A DNA stretch of 64,000 nucleotides, taken from assembly GCA_021151695.1 (NCBI GenBank), contig JAGKWU010000010.1:186001-250000 (forward strand), written 5' to 3'. Of the stretch, positions 25,241 to 32,504 are shown piece by piece. Below the pieces are notes generated by a model. The model did no database searches. It was not told the DNA's origin and saw only the letters and a program-made list of their open reading frames with translations. Position numbers and translations under genes: made by a program. This stretch comes from Cellvibrionaceae bacterium (GTDB lineage Bacteria > Pseudomonadota > Gammaproteobacteria > Pseudomonadales > Cellvibrionaceae). The stretch's first letter is position 1, and every line of letters starts with the position of its first letter.

Positions 25241-26506
25241 TTGTCACATTTGTCTCTTTCGAATATCCACAGCCCCCAGGTCGCTATTATCGGCGGTGGC
25301 CCGGCGGGCTTGATGGCCGCTGAGGTTATTGCCGAGGCTGGCTACAGCGTTTCCCTCTACGATGCCATGCCCTCGGTGGGCCGCAAATTTTTGCTGGCTG
25401 GTGTGGGCGGTATGAATATCACCCACTCGGAATTAGCGCAAAAATTTCTGACGCGCTATGGCCAGGCGGCGCCTGCACTCAAACCTTATCTTGAACTCTT
25501 TTCTCCCGACCAGCTGCGCAGCTGGATTCACGGTTTGGGGATAGATACGTTTGTCGGTTCCTCCGGCCGTGTGTTCCCTACCGATATGAAAGCTGCTCCG
25601 CTATTGCGCGCCTGGTTGCACCGGTTGCGCAATCTGGGTGTGCAAATTCATCCTCGCCATCGCTGGCATGGCTGGTGCGGTGAAAACCAGTTGCTGGTTG
25701 AAGATAACAAAGGTGCAATCTCCGAAAAGTTTATTGCCCCGCAAGTGACTCTATTGGCATTGGGTGGCGCCAGTTGGCAACGTTTGGGTTCCGATGGTGC
25801 CTGGGTGGAAATGCTGCGCGAAAAAAATATTACGATTGCCAATTTGCAACCGAGCAATTGCGGATTTGATATTGCCTGGAGCGAACACCTCAAGCAGGAA
25901 TTTTCCGGTGCGCCTTTACAGACGATTGGGCTCAGTGTTACCGATCTTTATGGCCAGCGTCACTTTGTGCGCGGCGAAGCCATGATCGCCAACACGGGTA
26001 TTGAAGGCACCAGCGTCTATGCGCTGTCAAATGTACTGCGCGAACTGATCAGCGAACGTGGCACGGCGGAATTGGTAGTGGATTTAATGCCGGATACCTC
26101 GCTGGAAAAACTCAATGCTTTACTCGCGAAGCCGCGCGGAAAAAATTCAGTGAGTAATTTTTTGCGCAAGCAACTTAATTTACCGCCGATAAAATTTGCA
26201 CTCTTGCGCGAGCTGACCAGCGCCGATGTTTGGCAAGATCATTTCGCACTGGCGCAGACCATCAAGCATCTATCTTTGTCGCTCACCGCATGTCGTCCCA
26301 TCGACGAAGCTATTAGCACCGCCGGTGGCGTGCTGTTTGATGAGCTGGATAATCACCTTATGCTGAAAAAAATGCCCGGGGTATTTTGCGCAGGTGAAAT
26401 GCTCGACTGGGAGGCGCCCACCGGCGGCTATTTGCTTACCGCCTGTTTTGCCACAGGTCGCGCTGCCGGCGAAGGTATAGTGAAATACCTGCGCAGCCAC
26501 ACGTGA
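25241..26506 (+). CDS. HI0933/YhiN-like NAD(P)/FAD-dependent flavoprotein (PP_4765 type)
   Basis: An FAD-binding flavoprotein of about 420 residues with a Rossmann GGGPAGLMAAE motif at residues ~17-28, the family marker GVGGMNITHSE, GRVFPTDMKAAPLLRAWLHRL, and the C-terminal GVFCAGEMLDWEAPTGGYLLTACFATGRAAG, which contacts FAD. This set matches the HI0933-like family, subset PP_4765. Cofactor and reaction are not established for the family. No ATG fits the start; TTG codons at 25235, 25241 and 25250 are possible and none has a good ribosome-binding site, so the 5' end is uncertain by a few codons. The next gene begins 13 bases after its stop. Confidence 0.85.
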   Translation: MSHLSLSNIHSPQVAIIGGGPAGLMAAEVIAEAGYSVSLYDAMPSVGRKFLLAGVGGMNITHSELAQKFLTRYGQAAPALKPYLELFSPDQLRSWIHGLGIDTFVGSSGRVFPTDMKAAPLLRAWLHRLRNLGVQIHPRHRWHGWCGENQLLVEDNKGAISEKFIAPQVTLLALGGASWQRLGSDGAWVEMLREKNITIANLQPSNCGFDIAWSEHLKQEFSGAPLQTIGLSVTDLYGQRHFVRGEAMIANTGIEGTSVYALSNVLRELISERGTAELVVDLMPDTSLEKLNALLAKPRGKNSVSNFLRKQLNLPPIKFALLRELTSADVWQDHFALAQTIKHLSLSLTACRPIDEAISTAGGVLFDELDNHLMLKKMPGVFCAGEMLDWEAPTGGYLLTACFATGRAAGEGIVKYLRSHT

Positions 26507-26519
26507 GTGAATATTCCGC

Positions 26520-27809
26520 ATGAAAACATTATTGATCATAGGTTATGTCTGGCCCGAGCCGAATTCCTCGGCAGCGGGCAGTCGCATGTTGGAGTTGATT
26601 GAATTATTCCAGGGCGATGGCTGGCAAATTACTTTTGCATCGGCGGCACTCTTGTCTGAGCACCGCGCGGATTTGCAAGCCATTGGCGTTAGCGAGCAAG
26701 TGATTGCCCTTAACGATTCCAGCTTCAATCACTTTATTGCACAGCTGCAGCCGCAAGCCGTATTGTTTGATCGTTTTTTTACCGAGGAGCAATTTGGTTG
26801 GCGTGTTGCGCAAGAATGCCCCAATGCATTGCGTCTGCTGGATACGGAAGATCTGCACAGCCTGCGCCACGCTCGCCAGCAATTGTTAAAGCAGGCGCAA
26901 AAACACTGTGCAAATGATGCCGCGCGCAACGCGGTTGAGCCTGTGCTGGCCAATGCTGATACGCTTTATACGCAGATGGCTGGTGATGATATGGCCCAGC
27001 GCGAAATCGCGGCTATCTTTCGCTGTGATCTCACGCTGATGATTTCACAATTTGAAATAGACTTGCTGACTGATTGTTTTTCAGTGCCAGCGCAACTGCT
27101 GCATTACTGTCCTTTTCTGCAAACACGACAACTGGTTGATACCAGCCTGCCAGACTATAACGAGCGTGAACATTTTATTGCCATAGGCAATTTTCGCCAC
27201 GAGCCTAATTGGGATGCGGTGGTTTATTTAAAGCACGCCATATGGCCGCTCGTTCACGCGCAACTGCCGCAGGCGCAGCTGCATATCTATGGTGCCTACC
27301 CACCGCCTAAGGCCACGCAATTACATAATCCAAAGCAGGGCTTTTATGTAAAAGGTTGGGCGGATAATGCGCTGGATGTTATGCGCCACGCACGTGTGTG
27401 CATCGCGCCTTTGCGTTTTGGTGCGGGAATAAAAGGTAAATTAATGGACGCCATGCGCTGTGGTACACCCAGTGTGACGACAGACATAGGTGCGGAGTCC
27501 ATGAGTGGTGGTTTGCCCTGGGGTGGATTGATTGGCAATAGCGCGCAAGATATTGCCGAGGTTGCGGTGCGTTTGTATCGCGAACCGGAATCCTGGCAGC
27601 AAGCACAAGCGCGCGGTTTTGCAATTTTGCACGATTATTTCGGGCGCGATGATTACTCGCTACTACTGTTACAGCGAGTGACGCAATTGCAGGAAGATCT
27701 GGCGCAAGAGCGCCAGCAGAATTTTATCGGGGTCATGCTGCGTCATCACAGCATGAAGAGCACCCAATATATGTCTCAATGGATTGAAGCCAAAAATAAG
27801 AAGCATTGA
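26520..27809 (+). CDS. Glycosyltransferase family 4-like protein
   Basis: This 429-residue protein has the GT-B fold pattern: an N-terminal part beginning LLIIGYVWPEPNSSAAGSRM, and a C-terminal donor domain with FIAIGNFRHEPNWDAVVYLK, GFYVKGWADNALDVMRHARVC and PLRFGAGIKGKLMDAMRCG, typical of GT4 enzymes. The C-terminal ~50 residues are an unrelated polar/coiled tail (LLQRVTQLQEDLAQERQQ). It is cytoplasmic. It lies immediately downstream of the flavoprotein and convergent to EptA. Donor and acceptor are unknown. Confidence 0.8.
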   Translation: MKTLLIIGYVWPEPNSSAAGSRMLELIELFQGDGWQITFASAALLSEHRADLQAIGVSEQVIALNDSSFNHFIAQLQPQAVLFDRFFTEEQFGWRVAQECPNALRLLDTEDLHSLRHARQQLLKQAQKHCANDAARNAVEPVLANADTLYTQMAGDDMAQREIAAIFRCDLTLMISQFEIDLLTDCFSVPAQLLHYCPFLQTRQLVDTSLPDYNEREHFIAIGNFRHEPNWDAVVYLKHAIWPLVHAQLPQAQLHIYGAYPPPKATQLHNPKQGFYVKGWADNALDVMRHARVCIAPLRFGAGIKGKLMDAMRCGTPSVTTDIGAESMSGGLPWGGLIGNSAQDIAEVAVRLYREPESWQQAQARGFAILHDYFGRDDYSLLLLQRVTQLQEDLAQERQQNFIGVMLRHHSMKSTQYMSQWIEAKNKKH

Positions 27810-27830
27810 GGCCAAGAATAAGAAACACTA
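27787..27830 (+). repeat. Imperfect 22-bp tandem duplication at the end of the glycosyltransferase gene
   Basis: Two 22-bp copies (27787-27808 and 27809-27830) agree at about 17 of 22 positions. The first carries the last codons, and the gene's TGA straddles the junction. The second is outside the gene. Confidence 0.8.
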
Positions 27831-27840
27831 AATTCGGGCG

Positions 27841-29475
27841 CTATAGCGAGCGACAGGTTTGCAAAATATCCAGCTCCGGTTTGTACAAACTGGTGCTGAT
27901 ATTCAGTGCACCCAACAGGGTGTGGAACAGATTATCGTGGGAATACTCTTGCGCCGTTTTGCCTTGCAAGCAGTTGCGATTAATCTTGTTATCCAATTCA
28001 AATCCTGGTGAAAACCAGAAGAACATAGGCACGTGCTTTTGTTCTTTGGGTGCGATCAAATAAGGCATTCCGTGCAGGTAAAGATTTTTTTCACCCAGGG
28101 ATTCCCCGTGATCCGATACATAGAGCAACGCCGTGTTATAGCTGTCGCTTTGCTGCTTTAACCATTCAATAGTGCTGTTGAGAAAATAATCCGTGTAGTG
28201 GATGGTGTTATCAAACGCATTGTTGATTTCCTCATCGCTGCAATCCTGCAATTTGTTGACTTTGCACACAGGTTTAAACACCTCCATGGTGGGCGGATAG
28301 CGGCGGAAATATTCCGGACCGTGACTGCCTTTTTGGTGCAGTACCACCAGTTTGCTACCGGCTGCGGTCAGCTTGTCGCTGAGCTGGTGCAATAAAATAT
28401 TGTCGAAACACTCTTCTTCGTTACACAGTTCGGGCACTTTCAGGTTGCTCATATCTTCGTAGTCAACGCGAGTGCAGGTGCCTTTGCAGCCCGAATTGTT
28501 ATCGCGCCAGAGCACTTGAACATTGCTGCGTTTTACCAGGTCCAGCAAGCCTTCCTGGCTTTTGGCTTTTTTATCCGAATAGCGGCTGCGCCCTAAACTC
28601 GAAAACATGCAAGGCACAGACACGGCGGTTTCTGTGCCGCAGGAAGAAACGTCAGTGAAATTAATAATAGGTTGCTGGGCCAGCAGTGGCGTTGTGGGTT
28701 TGCTGTAGCCATTGATACTGAAGTGATCAGCGCGTGCAGTTTCGCCCACCACTAACACAAACAGTGTGGGTTTGGTTTGCGCTTTGCCGAGTGCATTGAG
28801 TGTCGCATCTTCGCCGATGGGTTTTACTACCAGGGATTTATTACTTGCCATGGCGTAGCTAAGTGTGGCGTAGATAAAGTTGGTGGGGTTGGCCATCTGG
28901 CGAATATTTTTGTGGTTGCGAAAAAACGACGCGTAATCGGCGGTGAAGGGTGCAACCAACAGGGCGATAGCGAGCAGGCCGATGCCCCAGATTTTTGCTT
29001 TGCTAATCAGCTCTTGTTTAAAACTGCCGAACACAATGTTTGTGCGTAGCAACAGGACGCTGGGTAAAAGTCCCAGTAACACAAAATAACTGAGCAACAG
29101 GCTGTTAATCAGACCGCGCACTTCTTTGCTATCGGTTTCCAAGGTGTTTTGCACCATGGTGGTATGGATCACTATGCCGTAGCTATCCATAAAATAAGCC
29201 ACGCAGGCGGCGGTGCAGATAATGACGATCAAGAACGGCTTTACCAGCCGCGGCAATACCAGCAGCGACAGTATCAGTGCGGTAAATATCAGCACCACGA
29301 GGCTGAGGCTCACGCCAAACAGCAGGCCTTCGATCTGGTGCAAATCCAGTATCTGCCAAAGGGCTTTGAACAGGGATTTGTTGTAAAAGGCGGTAAAGAG
29401 TCCTGCCAGCAACCAGGTGAGCTTGGTGGTGCTCAGCTGCCAGGGGCGCGAGCTAGCGGTGGAGAGTGAGTCCAT
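27841..29475 (-). CDS. eptA: Lipid A phosphoethanolamine transferase (EptA-like)
   Basis: This 544-residue inner-membrane enzyme has five N-terminal transmembrane segments and a periplasmic sulfatase-fold domain. The active-site region VVGETARADHFSINGYSKPT holds the nucleophile Thr (in ETAR), and the later YVSDHGESLGE holds the metal-binding Asp/His. Several Cys pairs (SCGTETAVSVPC, CKGTC, CNEEEC) match disulfides known from EptA structures. I start at ATG 29475; the open frame extends 93 codons further upstream, but that sequence is not membrane-like. It adds phosphoethanolamine to lipid A. A related GT39 gene (56909) is elsewhere in the window. It is convergent to the glycosyltransferase. 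Confidence 0.93.
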   Translation of the reverse strand: MDSLSTASSRPWQLSTTKLTWLLAGLFTAFYNKSLFKALWQILDLHQIEGLLFGVSLSLVVLIFTALILSLLVLPRLVKPFLIVIICTAACVAYFMDSYGIVIHTTMVQNTLETDSKEVRGLINSLLLSYFVLLGLLPSVLLLRTNIVFGSFKQELISKAKIWGIGLLAIALLVAPFTADYASFFRNHKNIRQMANPTNFIYATLSYAMASNKSLVVKPIGEDATLNALGKAQTKPTLFVLVVGETARADHFSINGYSKPTTPLLAQQPIINFTDVSSCGTETAVSVPCMFSSLGRSRYSDKKAKSQEGLLDLVKRSNVQVLWRDNNSGCKGTCTRVDYEDMSNLKVPELCNEEECFDNILLHQLSDKLTAAGSKLVVLHQKGSHGPEYFRRYPPTMEVFKPVCKVNKLQDCSDEEINNAFDNTIHYTDYFLNSTIEWLKQQSDSYNTALLYVSDHGESLGEKNLYLHGMPYLIAPKEQKHVPMFFWFSPGFELDNKINRNCLQGKTAQEYSHDNLFHTLLGALNISTSLYKPELDILQTCRSL

Positions 29476-29677
29476 AAGGTGTCCATAGTGATGATAATTG
29501 CCGCAGGATGAGGGCGTTTTTATACCGCACAGCCAGCGGGGCGCCATTCTAACAGCCAGAAGATGAGGCTGCTTAACGCTTTGCCGGCTGCTATTGCAAC
29601 CTGATTTGAGTAGAATGCGCGGCCGCTCACCAGATGATCTGGTTGGCGGTATTTTCTTCTTCCCAACAGGTACTCCC

Positions 29678-31264
29678 GTGATCTCCACCGCTAATATCAC
29701 TATGCAGTTTGGCGCCAAGCCGCTGTTTGAAAACGTCTCCGTCAAATTCAACAACGGTAACCGCTATGGTTTGATCGGGGCCAATGGCTGCGGCAAGTCC
29801 ACTTTTATGAAGATTTTGGGTGGCGATCTGGAGCAATCCGCCGGGCAAGTGATGCTGGAGCCCAACGTGCGTCTCGGCAAGCTCAAACAAGACCAGTTCG
29901 CCTACGAAGAGTTCACTGTGCTGGATACGGTGATCATGGGGCATACAGAACTCTGGCGTGTGAAGGCTGAACGCGATCGCATCTACAGCCTGCCTGAAAT
30001 GAGCGAAGAGGACGGCATGGCGGTTGCCGAGTTGGAAGTGCAATTCGCCGAGATGGACGGCTACACCGCCGAAGCTCGCGCTGGCGAACTGCTGTTGGGG
30101 CTGGATATTCCCCTGGAACAGCACACTGGCCCCATGAGCGCTGTGGCTCCCGGCTGGAAGCTGCGTGTATTGCTCGCGCAAGCCCTGTTTTCCGATCCAG
30201 ACGTGCTCTTGCTCGACGAACCCACCAACAACCTGGATATCAATACCATCCGTTGGTTGGAAAACATCCTCAACCAGCGCAACAGCACCATCATTATCAT
30301 CTCGCATGACCGTCACTTCCTGAATGCGGTCTGCACCCATATGGCCGACCTGGACTACGGCGAGCTGCGCATTTATCCCGGCAACTACGACGACTACATG
30401 ACGGCTTCTACACAAGCGCGTGAGAAGCTACTGTCTGAAAACGCCAAGAAGAAAGCCCAGATTGCCGAGCTGCAAACCTTCGTGAGCCGCTTCTCGGCCA
30501 ACGCCTCCAAAGCCAAGCAGGCGACGTCTCGTGCCAAGCAGATCGACAAGATCCAACTGGACGACATCAAGCCTTCCAGCCGCGTGAGCCCCTACATCAA
30601 GTTTGTGCAAAACAAAAAGCTGCACCGCCAGGCAGTGACTGTAGAGAGCATCAACAAAGCCTTTGACCGTCCGTTGTTTAAGGACTTGAGCCTGCAAGTA
30701 GAGGCCGGCGAGCGCATCGCCATTATCGGCCCTAACGGCGCGGGTAAAACCACACTGCTGCGCTGCCTGCAGGGCGACCTGACGCCAGATGCAGGTACCG
30801 TGAAATGGGCCGAACAGGCCGAGATCGGCTACTTTGCGCAGGATCACGCCGATGATTTCGCCACCGACGAAAACCTGTTCGACTGGATGAAGCAGTGGAC
30901 CAAAGGCGACGAGCAACTGGTGCGCGGCGCGCTCGGTCGTATGCTCTTCTCTAACGATGAAGTGAAAAAATCCGTGAAGGTGATTTCCGGTGGAGAGCAA
31001 GGCCGTATGCTGTTTGGCAAGCTCAGCTTGATCAACCCCAATGTTATGCTGATGGACGAACCCACCAACCACCTGGATATGGAATCCATCGAGGCGCTTA
31101 ACCTCGCGCTGGAGAACTATCCCGGCACCTTGATTTTCGTAAGCCACGACCGCGAATTCGTATCCTCACTGGCAACCCGCATTATTGATATGCAGCCCAC
31201 CGGGTTGGTGGATTTCAGCGGTAGCTATGAAGAGTATTTGCGCTCGCAAGGCATTTACGAATAG
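29678..31264 (+). CDS. ybiT: ABC-F family ATPase YbiT
   Basis: This 528-residue ABC-F protein with two ATP-binding domains and no membrane segment matches the E. coli YbiT family closely. It has MISTANITMQFGAKPLFENV, first Walker A GANGCGKSTF, Walker B LLLDEPTNNLD, the linker ANAKKKAQIAELQTFVSRFSANASKAKQATSRAKQ (read in parts), second Walker A GPNGAGKTTLL and Walker B LMDEPTNHLDMESIE. The first domain has SAVAPGWKLRVLLAQ at the signature position, the YbiT pattern, and the second has VISGGEQGRM. The start is GTG 29678, matching homologue length; the frame runs upstream without a start that fits. YbiT modulates translation on the ribosome. Confidence 0.95.
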   Translation: MISTANITMQFGAKPLFENVSVKFNNGNRYGLIGANGCGKSTFMKILGGDLEQSAGQVMLEPNVRLGKLKQDQFAYEEFTVLDTVIMGHTELWRVKAERDRIYSLPEMSEEDGMAVAELEVQFAEMDGYTAEARAGELLLGLDIPLEQHTGPMSAVAPGWKLRVLLAQALFSDPDVLLLDEPTNNLDINTIRWLENILNQRNSTIIIISHDRHFLNAVCTHMADLDYGELRIYPGNYDDYMTASTQAREKLLSENAKKKAQIAELQTFVSRFSANASKAKQATSRAKQIDKIQLDDIKPSSRVSPYIKFVQNKKLHRQAVTVESINKAFDRPLFKDLSLQVEAGERIAIIGPNGAGKTTLLRCLQGDLTPDAGTVKWAEQAEIGYFAQDHADDFATDENLFDWMKQWTKGDEQLVRGALGRMLFSNDEVKKSVKVISGGEQGRMLFGKLSLINPNVMLMDEPTNHLDMESIEALNLALENYPGTLIFVSHDREFVSSLATRIIDMQPTGLVDFSGSYEEYLRSQGIYE

Positions 31265-31294
31265 GGTATTTACGAATAGGGCATTCAGGAACAG
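31250..31294 (+). repeat. 15-bp in-frame tandem repeat spanning the ybiT stop codon
   Basis: The unit ggcatttacgaatag (last codons and TAG of ybiT) is followed in frame by ggtatttacgaatag and a more diverged third unit ggcattcaggaacag. The result is two in-frame TAG codons 15 bases apart. Confidence 0.9.
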
Positions 31295-31297
31295 TCC

Positions 31298-32356
31298 CTA
31301 CTGAGTGGTAAGCGGCTGCACCAAGTGTGGCAGCGGCCCCACTTGATAGGGCATTGGTTTCTTCTCCAGCATGCCCACTGCCAGGGCAACTCCCATGCGC
31401 CCCAGCAACTCTGGTTCGTTGGTAACAGCGTTGACCAACTGACCAGCAGCCAGTAACGCCAGCGCATCCGGCGTTGCATAGTAGGCAAATACCGGTGTGT
31501 TTGCTGGCAGTACGCCATCCTTCTTTAACTGCTGTGCCGCGAGGCTGGTAGGGCCTGTGCCTACGATCATGTCGTAGGTTTTGTTGGCTTCCAGTTGCTT
31601 GCGAATCTCGCGCGCTTGCACACGATAGTGCGGCTGCAGGTAGAGGCTATCCAGTTCCAATGTGCTATTGATGGGTTTGAGCGCTTCGCGAAAGCCGAGA
31701 TCGGCGCGCTCCACCCATTGCGGCCCTTGGGGGCCGGGCACCCAGAGAATGCGCCATTTGCCTTTATGATCCGGGTGCAGTCTGGGCAGGTAATCGCGCA
31801 CGGCTTCGCCAGCGGTTTTGCCGAGGTGATAGTTATCCAGCAGGGCGTGGGCGTCGACTTCACTGGCGCTATAGCCATTCACAAAATCCACCACCAACAC
31901 ATTTTGTGCGCGCAACCGGCGCAAGCTTTCGTTCAATCCATCCTTGGTGATCGCGGCGATCAGTACTGCATCCAGGCTGCCATTTACGCAGCGCTGGTTA
32001 AGTATGCGCTCCTGTTGTTTGAGGGCGGCCTCGGTGTAGCCGCTGGCTTCAAAGATCATACTGTTGATCCCCAGCCGGGAGCTTTCGATGCGCACGCCAT
32101 TGGCAATATCGTTCCAGAAACTGTCGCTCACGTTGGGTAGCACCACGCAGAGCTTCCAGGGGCGGCGGGCCGATATAGGGCCTTTGAAATGGCCGGGGCC
32201 GGGCGTGGCAGTAGGAGTAGTTTGGATTAATGCGGGCGTGTCCAGTGGTGCAAGTAGTTGCTCACTGGCGGGGGAGTTGATTTGTGCATAGCCAGAATGA
32301 CAGCCGACGCAGGTAACCAGCGCAAATAGATAGCGGAGGAACCAATGCGTTCCCAT
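31298..32356 (-). CDS. TorT-like periplasmic substrate-binding protein
   Basis: This 352-residue protein has a signal peptide (MGTHWFLRYLFALVTCVGCHSGYA) and a periplasmic-binding-protein fold of the LacI/ribose type. WKLCVVLPNVSDSFWNDIANGVRIE, FEASGYTEAALKQQERIL, WVPGPQGPQWVERADLGFREAL and VGTGPTSLAAQQ resemble TorT, the TMAO sensor partner of TorS. A Pro/Thr-rich linker (residues ~38-60) follows the signal peptide. No torS, torR or torCAD genes are near, so it is an orphan. It may sense another small molecule with a histidine kinase elsewhere. It is divergent from clpB. Confidence 0.8.
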   Translation of the reverse strand: MGTHWFLRYLFALVTCVGCHSGYAQINSPASEQLLAPLDTPALIQTTPTATPGPGHFKGPISARRPWKLCVVLPNVSDSFWNDIANGVRIESSRLGINSMIFEASGYTEAALKQQERILNQRCVNGSLDAVLIAAITKDGLNESLRRLRAQNVLVVDFVNGYSASEVDAHALLDNYHLGKTAGEAVRDYLPRLHPDHKGKWRILWVPGPQGPQWVERADLGFREALKPINSTLELDSLYLQPHYRVQAREIRKQLEANKTYDMIVGTGPTSLAAQQLKKDGVLPANTPVFAYYATPDALALLAAGQLVNAVTNEPELLGRMGVALAVGMLEKKPMPYQVGPLPHLVQPLTTQ

Positions 32357-32440
32357 GGGCTATGCTCCTGATAAGGGGAAGCCATGAGTATAGCAGCACC
32401 TGGCACAGAGCTTGTATTCCATTCTGTTGCTGTGTACCTG

Positions 32441-32468
32441 CTTGAAATCGCCGCGCACAGCCCCACGT
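32441..32468 (+). promoter_or_regulatory. Sigma32-type heat-shock promoter for clpB
   Basis: CTTGAAA (32441-32447), a 13-base spacer, and CCCCACGT (32461-32468), close to the sigma32 consensus CTTGAAA / CCCCATnT. It lies 37 bases before the clpB ATG. Confidence 0.85.
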
Positions 32469-32504
32469 CTGTAACATCTGTTGAAATAAATTCAGAGGTT
32501 AGCA

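Noticed and set aside
31298..32356. TMAO reductase system locus
   Set aside because: Only the TorT-like protein is present.
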